A stretch of 64,000 nt of DNA from Paenibacillus aurantius (lineage in GTDB: Bacteria; Bacillota; Bacilli; Paenibacillales; NBRC-103111), in assembly GCF_032268605.1 (NCBI RefSeq), contig NZ_CP130318.1, positions 5,906,501 through 5,970,500 of the forward strand, written 5' to 3'. A model generated the notes under the pieces. The model searched no databases. It had not been told where the DNA came from and was given only the letters and a program-made list of their open reading frames with translations. Position 1 is the stretch's first letter, and every line of letters begins with the position of its first letter. The translations under genes were made by a program, and so were the position numbers. This document shows, in pieces, positions 44,183-52,332 of the stretch.

Positions 44183-44854
44183 CTAGATCGGCAGAAGCTC
44201 GACGCTCTCGCGTCCCTCCAGCTCCTGGATCATCTTCTGCCAAGCCTCCGGCTTGTTGGGCAGGACGCTGTAGTAGCGCTTGAGGAAGGTCACGACCAGC
44301 GAGGCCGGCAGGGAGCTTGTCTTGCCGTCAAACGGCAGGAAGCACAGGTCGAGCTCCGATACGGCTTCCCCGTCGTTCTTCCAGGACGGATGGACGTACG
44401 GGAAGTTCAGCTTCTTGTAGCCGAGATGCGACAGCACCTCGCGGCGCACGAACGGGTCCATCGGCTTGATGCCGCCGAACGAGTGATCCTCGGCCCGGTA
44501 CGGGTCGTAGATTTCGGCGAACATGCCGAGAATCGGCTTGCCGTTGCGGGCGGCGAGGGAGGTGAGGTCCTCCATCCGCTTGCTCGCGAGGAACGCCCCG
44601 ACCCCGAGCCCTTCGCGGCCGATAATCGTGAAGTCGGTCATCGCCACGTTCAGGTCCTCCAGGTAGCGGTATTCCGTCGTACCGACCACCTCGCCCTGGT
44701 GAACGGCGGCATAGACCCGGATGCCGGGGTCGGCCAGGGGCTCCTTCCAGAGCGCCGCTTCGAGAACCTCCTCCGGAGGAAACACCTTCTGCATAAGCTC
44801 GTGCATTTTCTTGAACAGCGGCTGGTCAATGCTGATGATGCGAATATAGTCCAT
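44183..44854 (-). CDS. GNAT-like protein, 223 aa
   Basis: The protein begins MDYIRIISIDQPLFKK and has patterns of an acyltransferase fold (FPPEEVLEAALWKEPLADPGIRVYAAVHQGEVVGTTEYRYL), but the acetyl-CoA motif is not clear. It follows a real GNAT gene and a nitrilase gene with short gaps, so the three are probably one operon. The start at 44854 has GGAGAGGGG upstream. Function is unknown; a role in modifying the product of its neighbours is an inference. Confidence 0.65.
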   Translation of the reverse strand: MDYIRIISIDQPLFKKMHELMQKVFPPEEVLEAALWKEPLADPGIRVYAAVHQGEVVGTTEYRYLEDLNVAMTDFTIIGREGLGVGAFLASKRMEDLTSLAARNGKPILGMFAEIYDPYRAEDHSFGGIKPMDPFVRREVLSHLGYKKLNFPYVHPSWKNDGEAVSELDLCFLPFDGKTSSLPASLVVTFLKRYYSVLPNKPEAWQKMIQELEGRESVELLPI

Positions 44855-44879
44855 GTTGGCCCCTCTCCTTCCCACTCCG

Positions 44880-45551
44880 TTATCCCTTAAAAGGGTTCTT
44901 CCACTCCATAAGCGCGCCGTAGCCGCACGAGTCGTAATCGTCCTCGAGGTAGCCCGCCACGGCCTTCACCGGGGTCCGGCCGCTCTTCAGAAGGAACGTG
45001 ATTACCGGGTCCTTGAGCTCCCCTGCGACCACATTATCCACATACTCCTGGGCGCTCATCCGCTCCGACTGGGCGCGGTAGCCCGGCATCCGCCCGCCGC
45101 CCATTACCCGGGAAATGCCGAGGGCGACGGCCGTTTCGTACAGGGACTGAAGCATCCAGTAGCCGAGCTTGTGCCGACGGTAGGCGGGCCGGACGCAAAT
45201 ATCCACAATATAAAGGGTATTACCCCCAGGCCGGTGATTACGGATATAGCCTTCGTCGGTCATCTCCGCCCATGTGTGGTCGGGCCCGCCCGGCTCGGTG
45301 TCCACCCGGAGGCCCGTAACGGACCCGGCCAGCACCCCGTCCACCTCAACGCACAACGCCCCTTCGGGAAAAAGCGTGACGTGATTCGTCAGCTGCTCCG
45401 CGTTCCACAGGTGGTCCTCCGGAAAAGGGGGCGGGAAGGCTTCCTGCTGAATGCGGATCAGCTCCGCAAAGTCCTCCTTCGCGTACCGGCGGATCTCCGT
45501 CGGGACCGGCCGGTCCCCATCAAACGTAAACCATTCTTTGCGGTACACCAT
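44880..45551 (-). CDS. GNAT-family N-acetyltransferase
   Basis: The 223-aa protein has the GNAT acetyl-CoA motif VDICVRPAYRRHKLGYWMLQ and beta-strand pattern before it (GALCVEVDGVLAGSVTG). It lies 10 bases from the nitrilase gene. In several bacteria a GNAT gene neighbours a carbon-nitrogen hydrolase, suggesting that an acetylated or amidated compound is made or removed. Substrate unknown. Start has GGAGGGGGC upstream. Confidence 0.85.
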   Translation of the reverse strand: MVYRKEWFTFDGDRPVPTEIRRYAKEDFAELIRIQQEAFPPPFPEDHLWNAEQLTNHVTLFPEGALCVEVDGVLAGSVTGLRVDTEPGGPDHTWAEMTDEGYIRNHRPGGNTLYIVDICVRPAYRRHKLGYWMLQSLYETAVALGISRVMGGGRMPGYRAQSERMSAQEYVDNVVAGELKDPVITFLLKSGRTPVKAVAGYLEDDYDSCGYGALMEWKNPFKG

Positions 45552-45561
45552 GCCCCCTCCT

Positions 45562-46419
45562 TCAGCTCCAGTCAGGATACAGATCGGTGCGGCGGTCGCG
45601 CCAGGTCGTAACGGATCCTTTCTCCCGGACCTTGTAGAGAAGCTCCAGGTCGAGATCGGCGGTGACGATCATGTCATGGTTCATCTCGCCTTCGGCCAGG
45701 ATGCCATGCGGCGGGAACGGGATATCGTTCGGCGTGATGACGGCCGACTGTCCGAAGTTCAGGCGCATGAAATCGACGGTCGGCAGGGACCCCACCGTTC
45801 CGGCGGTGACGACGTACACCTGGTTCTCCACTGCGCGGGCATGGCTCGTGTACCGGACCCGGTAATAACCATGCTTGTCGTCCGTGCAGGACGGACAGAA
45901 GATTACGTCCGCCCCGCGGGCTTTTGCCATCCGCACAATCTCCGGAAATTCGATGTCGTAGCAGATCAGAAGGGCTACGGTGCCCTTGTCCGTTTCGAAC
46001 ACCTGCAGGCCGTCGCCCGCCCCCATGTTCCATTCGTTCACCTCGGTAGGGGTGATGTGAAGCTTCCGCTGGGTGACGAACCGTCCGTCCGGATAGAAAA
46101 GATAGGCGGCATTGTACAGGCGGTCGTTCTCCCGGATAATGTGCGTTCCGCCGATGAGGTGCATGCCGTACTGCTGCGCGAGCCTTTGGAACAGCTCCTC
46201 ATACGGCTCCGTGAACGACGGGAGCTCCTCGATGCCCAAGGCTTGGCCTTGTCCGTCTCCAATGGACATCAGCTGGGTGGTAAACAGCTCCGGGAACAGT
46301 ACGAAATCCGCTTCGAATTCAGCAGCCGTGCGGACGTAATGCTCCACCTGGGCCTCAAACTCGGCAAACTCTTTAATCGTATGGAGATGATATTGAACAG
46401 TCGATACTCTCAGCTTCAT
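45562..46419 (-). CDS. Carbon-nitrogen hydrolase (nitrilase superfamily)
   Basis: The 285-aa protein has the catalytic triad of the superfamily: Glu in FVLFPELFTT, Lys in TQRKLHITPTE and Cys in VALLICYDIEFPE. The fold hydrolyses amides or carbamoyl groups. It probably acts on the same compound as the two GNAT-type proteins downstream. The start at MKLRVST is preceded by AAGGAGG. Relatives include omega-amidase and N-carbamoyl-amino-acid hydrolases; a choice cannot be made. Confidence 0.88.
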   Translation of the reverse strand: MKLRVSTVQYHLHTIKEFAEFEAQVEHYVRTAAEFEADFVLFPELFTTQLMSIGDGQGQALGIEELPSFTEPYEELFQRLAQQYGMHLIGGTHIIRENDRLYNAAYLFYPDGRFVTQRKLHITPTEVNEWNMGAGDGLQVFETDKGTVALLICYDIEFPEIVRMAKARGADVIFCPSCTDDKHGYYRVRYTSHARAVENQVYVVTAGTVGSLPTVDFMRLNFGQSAVITPNDIPFPPHGILAEGEMNHDMIVTADLDLELLYKVREKGSVTTWRDRRTDLYPDWS

Positions 46420-46548
46420 AACAGCCTCCTTCACGTGCCACGGAAATAAGGCGTGGATCCTTCCCCTCCATTATACCATCCGCCGGACCGAGGAGAAATG
46501 CCGCTGGACCCGGAGAAGGCGGGATAAAAGGGGACCGCCGCCCCGAGT

Positions 46549-46600
46549 GAAAGGGCCTTGCAGGCCAGGCGCTTACGCCGGGGAGGCCCTTTCTTCTTTT
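46549..46600 (+). terminator. Terminator-like hairpin upstream of the rhomboid gene
   Basis: AAAGGGCCT pairs with AGGCCCTTT and is followed by TTCTTCTTTT. It lies 56 bases before the rhomboid start on the same strand and may be a leader attenuator. Confidence 0.55.
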
Positions 46601-46655
46601 GGCGGACAGGGGTTATCGGATATAATGGGAAGATCAATGTACAGGGGGACGGTTT

Positions 46656-47264
46656 ATGCAGTTTGTTCGCTACGAAAGCTTGCGTCAGTACCTCCGGTTC
46701 TATCCGGTCACATCGCTGATCATCCTCATCAATCTGGTGATGTTCCTGATCATGGAAGGCTACGGCTCCTCCCGGGATCCCGAAACCCTGCTCAAGTTCG
46801 GGGCCATGTTCAGCGCGCCCGGATTTGCCCCCGAATGGTGGCGGTACGTCACGGCCATGTTCCTTCACATCGGGTTCGAGCACCTGCTGTTCAATATGTT
46901 TGCTCTGTTCGTATTCGCCCCGCCTCTCGAGCGCCTGATCGGGCATTTCCGCTATGCGGTGTTCTACCTGCTGTCCGGCGTGGCGGGCAGCGCGGTCAGC
47001 TACGGCTTTCAGGGCACCACCTACCTCGGGGCGGGAGCCTCCGGAGCGATTTACGGCATCTATGCCGCTTACCTGTTCTTCGGCCTGTTCCGCCGCGACC
47101 TTCAGGACAAGAGCTCCAGCCAGACGGTGGTGCTCATTCTCGTTCTGGGCGTCATTTATTCGTTCGTCGTGCCACGGGTCGATCTTTATGCCCATCTCGG
47201 CGGCGCGGTGGCGGGCTTCCTTCTCGCGGCCGTATTCTCGGTGGGAATTCGCCGCTTGAAATAG
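46656..47264 (+). CDS. Rhomboid-family intramembrane serine protease
   Basis: The 202-aa protein has six membrane segments with the catalytic Ser in GAGASGAIYG and His in YAHLGGAVAGFL, plus HIGFEHLLFNMFAL with the structural His and Asn. Rhomboids cut transmembrane substrates within the membrane. The gene is small and close to the family's minimal catalytic core. Its substrate is unknown. A large hairpin region and the phosphodiester glycosidase gene follow on the same strand. Confidence 0.9.
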   Translation: MQFVRYESLRQYLRFYPVTSLIILINLVMFLIMEGYGSSRDPETLLKFGAMFSAPGFAPEWWRYVTAMFLHIGFEHLLFNMFALFVFAPPLERLIGHFRYAVFYLLSGVAGSAVSYGFQGTTYLGAGASGAIYGIYAAYLFFGLFRRDLQDKSSSQTVVLILVLGVIYSFVVPRVDLYAHLGGAVAGFLLAAVFSVGIRRLK

Positions 47265-47349
47265 CGGGAGCCGGCCGTGTCTCTTACTCTATGAAATCCG
47301 GTTAAGCGGCATGGAATATTCCAAGGGGGATTTCCATAGACTGATAGTA

Positions 47350-47440
47350 GCCTTATCCGGCGAAGGATGCCCCCTTAGGGTGATTCCCATCCTTTCGCCT
47401 GCCCAAGCATCGCTGCCCGTAAAACGCAGCCGGATAAGGC
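47350..47440. repeat. Nested inverted repeat in the leader of the phosphodiester glycosidase gene
   Basis: A perfect 12-base pair of arms, GCCTTATCCGGC (47350-47361) and GCCGGATAAGGC (47429-47440), encloses a second pair, GGCGAAGGATG (47359-47369) and CATCCTTTCGCC (47388-47399). The two share the three bases at 47359-47361, so the stems compete. The element ends 34 bases before the start codon. Confidence 0.7.
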
Positions 47441-47474
47441 CAGATTATAGTTTCCTAGACAGGAGTGTCCGTCT

Positions 47475-48257
47475 ATGCCGCTGATCCGCACCATCCGGCT
47501 CAACCCCAACCGAATGTTCGTGCACCTGGTTCTTATTTTCGTCAGCTTCATGCTGACCATTCTTCTCCTCACCCGTCTGCCGGACAAGCCCAAGCAGTAC
47601 ACGTACTCGGCCGATCAAGCCTCCAACGGGGTCAAGCTCCATACGATCGTGACCCGGCCGGACAATATCGGCTTGAAGGCGGTCTCCTCCAACTTAAGCC
47701 GGCTCCCCGATTACGGCATCAATGGAGGGTTCTTCTGGGAGGGGCAGCTCCTCAGCCTGGCGGTGATCAATGACCGGCCCGTACGCGGCAATCAGGGCGA
47801 GTACGGCTCCGGCTGGTATAACATTGACCGTCCGAGGGGAACGCTCGTCTGGGATGAGGCGCGCAAGGTGTTCTCCATCCAGGTCGTCGAATCGGCGGAG
47901 GAGCTGATCGTGGCCGACCGGACCCGGTATTGGGCACAGGGCGGCGTCAGCATGGGCCTGCGCAACGAGGCCCGCTGGGCGGCTCAAGCCGTCTCCGAGG
48001 AAATGCCCGTCATTGACGAGCGCCGGATGCGGTCGGGCATTGCCTATGACACCGCGAACAACGTCTATCTCGTCGTCGCTCCGACCCCCTGCACCGGCGC
48101 CGAATTCCGGAACGCTCTCCGGGAGCGGATTGGAGAAGACCGGCTCGTGGACGGCATCTTCCTCGACGGCGACGGGTCGTCCCAGCTGCGGGTGGCCAAG
48201 GCCCTGCTTCCGGGAGACCACCGGGAAGTGTACCAGATGATCACACTGCTCCGCTGA
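47475..48257 (+). CDS. Phosphodiester glycosidase-family protein, membrane anchored
   Basis: The 260-aa protein has an N-terminal membrane anchor (MFVHLVLIFVSFMLTILLL) followed by an extracellular phosphodiester glycosidase domain (DUF2233/NAGPA type), with GGFFW near residue 85 and DGIFLDGDGSSQL near the end. The mammalian NAGPA enzyme cleaves N-acetylglucosamine from phosphodiesters; bacterial members are thought to act on cell-wall or teichoic acid-type glycans, an inference here. CAGGAGTG precedes the start. The gene is preceded by the large hairpin. Confidence 0.82.
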   Translation: MPLIRTIRLNPNRMFVHLVLIFVSFMLTILLLTRLPDKPKQYTYSADQASNGVKLHTIVTRPDNIGLKAVSSNLSRLPDYGINGGFFWEGQLLSLAVINDRPVRGNQGEYGSGWYNIDRPRGTLVWDEARKVFSIQVVESAEELIVADRTRYWAQGGVSMGLRNEARWAAQAVSEEMPVIDERRMRSGIAYDTANNVYLVVAPTPCTGAEFRNALRERIGEDRLVDGIFLDGDGSSQLRVAKALLPGDHREVYQMITLLR

Positions 48258-48269
48258 TTAAGTATTGAA

Positions 48270-48321
48270 AAGCGGCTTGTCCCGTCCTTCTTGAGAAGGA
48301 GCAGAGCAAGCCGTTTTTTTT
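48270..48321 (+). terminator. Terminator after the phosphodiester glycosidase gene
   Basis: AGCGGCTTG pairs with CAAGCCG followed by eight T residues. The LysR gene converges from the other side. Confidence 0.75.
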
Positions 48322-48331
48322 GCGGTATTTT

Positions 48332-49219
48332 TCAACCAGTAGAACCTTCTTCAACCAATAATTTGATAAAAACCTCCGCTGCTTTTGTTTGGAATGGGAC
48401 GTTTGGGGTGATAAGCGAAAAATTTCTTTTGATCGGAAACCCCTCGATATCTAGTAATTTTAACTTTCCCAGCTCCAACTCTTTTTGTATAGCCGATTGA
48501 GAAAGCAAGGAAATGCCTAACCCCGCTTCAATGGATTCCTTGATCACTTGGGTGCTTCCCAAGGTCATCCTTTTATTGGGATAGAACCCCAATTGCTGAA
48601 ACCCCTTTTCCTGCATTCCCCTTGTTCCGGAACCCTCCTCGCGAATTAACCATGTCTCCTCGCTTAAATCCAAAGGGCTTATGTTTTGTGTATGGAATAA
48701 ACGATGATCCGATGCGGCCAGGATGGATAAATGATCACAGGCAAAGGGCATAATCTTAATCTTCTCATTTTTAACTTCCCCCTCTATGATCCCCACATCG
48801 ATTTGATGATGCAGGACCAAATCCATAATTTCATTTGAATTCCTTATCGTGATACTTGGATTCAATTGCGGATAAGACTTAAGCAGCGCTGCCATTCTAT
48901 GGGGGAGAATGTATTCCCCGTAGGTATAGCTGGAGCCAATAGACAGGTTACCGCTTGCCGTATGTTTTAGATCATCCAAAAGATTTTCCATTCGGGTATA
49001 GAGACCCAAAATTTCCTTGGCATGATGATAAACCATTTCTCCCGCCTTTGTAAGCCTGACAAACTTATTGGTTCTTTCTAATAATTTAATGTCCATCGAC
49101 CGCTCCAGGTTCTGTATGTAGCTGCTGACCGCCGGCTGCGTCATATGTAGAAGTTCAGCGGCACGTGTGAAATTTTGTTGTTCGGCCACCGTAACAAAAA
49201 CATGCAATGCTTGGTCCAT
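48332..49219 (-). CDS. LysR-family regulator (CysL/YeiE-like)
   Basis: The 295-aa protein has the LysR helix-turn-helix: DQALHVFVTVAEQQNFTRAAELLHMTQPAVSSYIQNLE, and a periplasmic-binding-type effector domain. The C-terminal part is close to CysL/YeiE regulators of sulfur genes as I recall them. It is divergent from a YeiH-type gene. The start at MDQALHVF is chosen for AAAGGTGGAG upstream. The AT-rich codon use differs from neighbours outside this block. Control of the divergent gene is inferred from the arrangement. Confidence 0.88.
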   Translation of the reverse strand: MDQALHVFVTVAEQQNFTRAAELLHMTQPAVSSYIQNLERSMDIKLLERTNKFVRLTKAGEMVYHHAKEILGLYTRMENLLDDLKHTASGNLSIGSSYTYGEYILPHRMAALLKSYPQLNPSITIRNSNEIMDLVLHHQIDVGIIEGEVKNEKIKIMPFACDHLSILAASDHRLFHTQNISPLDLSEETWLIREEGSGTRGMQEKGFQQLGFYPNKRMTLGSTQVIKESIEAGLGISLLSQSAIQKELELGKLKLLDIEGFPIKRNFSLITPNVPFQTKAAEVFIKLLVEEGSTG

Positions 49220-49262
49220 TTCGACTCCACCTTTAGAAGGAATGATAAGCATTTGTATATCG

Positions 49263-49277
49263 TTATAATCATTATAA
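49263..49277. promoter_or_regulatory. LysR-type operator candidate in the divergent intergenic region
   Basis: TTATAATCATTATAA is a perfect 15-base palindrome with a T-N11-A frame, as LysR sites have. It is 44 bases from the LysR start and 72 bases from the YeiH-type start, between both. Confidence 0.55.
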
Positions 49278-49348
49278 TTTATTTTACTTATCATAATAAG
49301 AGGCTTATGCTGGACAAAAGAAATCAACCTGGGGCAGGAGATCTTACT

Positions 49349-50389
49349 ATGACAAATTCTTTAGCTAACCCTCATGCTATAGAAAAGCAGCTGAAAGCCA
49401 CTTCCATAAAACGTTGGCTCCAAGGAATCGGCTTTACTTTTGTTATTGCCTTGGCTGGTTTGGGATTATCCCAACTACCCGGATTGGATCGTGTCGGGCA
49501 GCTGGCCTGTGCCATCCTTATCGCGGTGGTTTACCGGCAAGTAAGGGGTTACCCGGAGGCATGGCGTACCGGGATCCAATTTTCTTCCAAAAGGCTGTTG
49601 AGGCTTGCCATTGTTCTTTTCGGCTTAAAACTGAATCTCGATGTTGTTTTCCATCAAGGGTTGGGGTTACTTGTCAGAGATGCGGGAACCATTGTTTTCT
49701 CTATCTTCCTTACCATGTTCCTTGCCAAATTATTCAAAGCGGATGCTTCCTTATCCTTCTTACTGGGAATTGGAACAGGCGTATGCGGAGCAGCGGCGAT
49801 TGCCGCCGTCTCCCCGATTTTGAAAGCAAGAGAGGAAGACACCGCCATGGGTGCGGGCCTAATCGCCTTGGTGGGAACCCTTTTTGCACTTGCCTACTCC
49901 CTAATAAGACCGTTCCTTCCTTTAACGGCGTTGCAATACGGTATTTGGGCCGGTGTAAGTTTACATGAGATCGCCCACGTAGCCCTTGCCGGCACACCTG
50001 CCGGACCCGATGCCCTCGCCATTGCTTTGTTAGCCAAACTGGGCAGGGTCTTCTTACTCGTTCCCCTCAGCTTTATTCTTATGTACGGGATGAAGCGCAA
50101 AGGAAGAACCGAATCGGATTCCCATCCAAAAGTCGAATTTCCCTGGTTTCTTATAGGATTCCTTATCACGAGCTTCCTGGGAAGCTACGTACTTGGTCAT
50201 GCCCTTATCCTTTCACCCGGTGTCTTGAATGGCATCTCCCTCTTTACTTCCTTTATCTTGACGATGGCTATGGTTGGACTAGGTTTGAATGTTAGTCTGA
50301 AGGATCTTCGCACGAAAATGGTACGGCCGCTGCTGGCTATGTCGATTACCTCCGTTCTTCTTGCTTTCCTCACCTATTTCACGATCTAA
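49349..50389 (+). CDS. YeiH-family putative sulfate exporter-type membrane protein
   Basis: The 346-aa protein has about ten membrane segments and family patterns: VGQLACAILIAVVYRQVRGYPEAWRTGIQFSSKRLLRLAIVLFGLKLNL, and GTGVCGAAAIAAVSPILKA. Annotated as UPF0324/YeiH, it is proposed to export sulfur anions. LysR regulators are its usual neighbour (YeiE/YeiH in E. coli). GGCAGGAG lies upstream. Function of the family has not been firmly shown. Confidence 0.82.
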   Translation: MTNSLANPHAIEKQLKATSIKRWLQGIGFTFVIALAGLGLSQLPGLDRVGQLACAILIAVVYRQVRGYPEAWRTGIQFSSKRLLRLAIVLFGLKLNLDVVFHQGLGLLVRDAGTIVFSIFLTMFLAKLFKADASLSFLLGIGTGVCGAAAIAAVSPILKAREEDTAMGAGLIALVGTLFALAYSLIRPFLPLTALQYGIWAGVSLHEIAHVALAGTPAGPDALAIALLAKLGRVFLLVPLSFILMYGMKRKGRTESDSHPKVEFPWFLIGFLITSFLGSYVLGHALILSPGVLNGISLFTSFILTMAMVGLGLNVSLKDLRTKMVRPLLAMSITSVLLAFLTYFTI

Positions 50390-50416
50390 CGGAGGACCAA
50401 TCCTATAGGGAACAGC

Positions 50417-50463
50417 AAAACAGCACCTCTCCCCTATTCGAGAAGGTGCTGCTCTATTTTTTC
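50417..50463 (+). terminator. Terminator after the YeiH-type gene
   Basis: CAGCACCT pairs with AGGTGCTG with a 15-base inner part, followed by a T-run. Confidence 0.75.
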
Positions 50464-50471
50464 GAAACCCC

Positions 50472-50957
50472 TTATTTCCTTATAGGGGTCCGCCCTTTTG
50501 TTTCGAAAAAAGCGGCAAAGCCCAGCGAGATGCCCCAACCTAGGAACAAGGCATACCAGACATACCCCCATGCTGCCATTGGGCTTGCATCCTGTTCTGC
50601 AAAAGCGGGTGCGGACACGACGCGTCCGATCGCGAATTGAAACTGTAGAACAAAGAAGCTAAAACCCCATACGGATAATCCCACACATCCGATCCAAGCA
50701 GGGATGATCTTCAACCGGATCGGCAGCTTTTCTCCCCACTTGTAGACAAAAGACAAGCCGAATAGGGCAGCAAGGACGGCCGCCGCTCCCATAAACCAAT
50801 AACCGATTAACCGGGACAACACTTCGTCCGGCACCTTTGCAAAATCCCCCGGGAAGCCGAGTGACACTCCTAAGCCCCACCAAAAGTGCGGAAGGGCGTA
50901 TAACAATCCGCATGCGCATGCCATGTACCCGGCCCATTTTCTTTTTTGGACGTTCAT
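50472..50957 (-). CDS. Small membrane protein (DUF3995-like)
   Basis: The 161-aa protein has four membrane segments, starting WAGYMACACGLLYALPHFWWGLG and ending in YVWYALFLGWGISLGFAAFF. The pattern resembles DUF3995 proteins of Bacillales. Starts at 50957, 50963 and 50966 are all possible; the first has GAGGTG six bases upstream. It is in the AT-richer block. Function unknown. Confidence 0.7.
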   Translation of the reverse strand: MNVQKRKWAGYMACACGLLYALPHFWWGLGVSLGFPGDFAKVPDEVLSRLIGYWFMGAAAVLAALFGLSFVYKWGEKLPIRLKIIPAWIGCVGLSVWGFSFFVLQFQFAIGRVVSAPAFAEQDASPMAAWGYVWYALFLGWGISLGFAAFFETKGRTPIRK

Positions 50958-51026
50958 CCTCATCACCTCATCACCACTCTACCATCCTTAGATTGGCTTT
51001 AAGGTGACCTCAAGGTTAAGCTTTGT

Positions 51027-51157
51027 TTAATTTCCTATTCGGATGCAGACGGTGCAGCCGGTCATTCCAGGGCCGCGGTCTTCCAAAACCGGATACCAAT
51101 CGGCGACCGCTTGGCGAAGCTCCTCCAGCCTTCGGACAGGCTCATTGGCGTTAACCC
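51027..51157 (-). pseudogene. Coding-like remnant after chrA, without a start codon
   Basis: Reading the minus strand one frame off chrA, the stretch ending at 51027 gives a coding-like sequence: NANEPVRRLEELRQAVADW, YPVLEDRGPGMTGCTVCIRIGN and a TAA. It has no usable start codon and is bounded upstream by a stop. It may be the tail of a lost gene or a chance frame. Confidence 0.3.
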
Positions 51158-52332
51158 CACCCGATCAGTACGCCGCCGGCCGCTCCGGCGAGAACCGCCG
51201 TCCACGGCGGAAGCTTCCACACCGTCAGCATCACGAAGAGCAGAGCGGCCAGCACGAAGTCGCCGGGTGAGGTGACGGCCGTGATCCAGAGCGGGTTATA
51301 CAGCGCGGCGAGAAGCAGGCCCACCACCGCGGCGTTGATCCCGGCCAAGGCGCCCCTCACGCCCGGCCGCTTCCGAAGCGTGTCCCAGAACGGCAGCGCC
51401 CCGGCGATAAGCAGGAAGGCCGGCAGGAAGATCGCCGCGGTGGCGAGGGCCGCCCCGGGGATTCCGCTCATGCGCGCGCCCAGGTAGGCGGCGAAGGTGA
51501 ACAGCGGGCCGGGAACGGCCTGGGCGGCTCCGTAGCCCGCCATGAAGTCCTCGCGGCTCACCCAGCCGGGCGGGACCACCTCGCGTTCGAGAAGCGGGAG
51601 CACGACGTGCCCCCCGCCGAAGACGAGCGAGCCCGCCCGGTAGAAGCTGTCCGCCGCCGCGAGCGAAGGCTGGCTGAAGCTGGCCCGGGCGATCGGCAGC
51701 AGGACGAGCAGCGCAAGGAAAAGCCCGAGGAAGGCGGCGCCGGCCCGCCGGCTGACGGGGACCCGGGGCGCGGGAGCCGCCTTCTCCGCCCGGCTGCGGT
51801 AGAGCTTGAGCCCGAGCAGGCCCGCGGCGAGAAGCACGCCGACCTGGACGAAGGTGCCCGGCAGCAGCAGCGTGAGGCCGGCCGAGGCGACGACCACGCC
51901 GGCGCGGGTCTTGTCGGGCGCGAGCTTGCGGCCCATGTCGGCGACGGCCTGGGCCACGATGGCGACGGCCACCAGCTTGAGGCCGTGAAGCCAGCCGGCG
52001 TTCCCGGCGGGGAAGGTCTGAAGCGCCAGGGCAAACAGGACGAGCAGCACGACGGAAGGAAGCGTGAAGCCGATCCAGGAGACGAGCCCTCCGATGAGGC
52101 CGCCTCTCAGGATGCCGATGCCGATGCCGACCTGGCTGCTTGCCGGTCCGGGCAGGAACTGGCCGAGGGCGACGAGATCGGTATAGGTCCGTTCATCCAG
52201 CCATTTGCGCCGCAGCACGTATTCGTTGTAGAAGTAACCCAGATGCGCCGCCGGGCCCCCGAAGGAGGTGAGCCCGAGCTTGGCGGACACCTTCAGAATC
52301 TCGAGCCAGCGGGAGAGGCTGCCATTCACCAT
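51151..52332 (-). CDS. chrA: Chromate transporter, long form
   Basis: The 393-aa protein is the two-halved ChrA type: both halves contain a GPA/PGP-like core (LGQFLPGPASSQVGIGIG and GYGAAQAVPGPLFTFAAYLG), and FGGPAAHLGYF and FGGGHVVLPLLE are also diagnostic. It exports chromate in exchange or as anion. The start at MVNGSL overlaps the upstream phosphatase gene by seven bases, which supports coupling; GTG at 52341 is an alternative. The operon context with a PP2C phosphatase and an MBL hydrolase is unusual. Confidence 0.88.
   Translation of the reverse strand: MVNGSLSRWLEILKVSAKLGLTSFGGPAAHLGYFYNEYVLRRKWLDERTYTDLVALGQFLPGPASSQVGIGIGILRGGLIGGLVSWIGFTLPSVVLLVLFALALQTFPAGNAGWLHGLKLVAVAIVAQAVADMGRKLAPDKTRAGVVVASAGLTLLLPGTFVQVGVLLAAGLLGLKLYRSRAEKAAPAPRVPVSRRAGAAFLGLFLALLVLLPIARASFSQPSLAAADSFYRAGSLVFGGGHVVLPLLEREVVPPGWVSREDFMAGYGAAQAVPGPLFTFAAYLGARMSGIPGAALATAAIFLPAFLLIAGALPFWDTLRKRPGVRGALAGINAAVVGLLLAALYNPLWITAVTSPGDFVLAALLFVMLTVWKLPPWTAVLAGAAGGVLIGWG

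Noticed and set aside
47350-47440. Insertion sequence or MITE
   Set aside because: Flanking bases do not form a target duplication and there is no transposase; kept as a structured repeat only.
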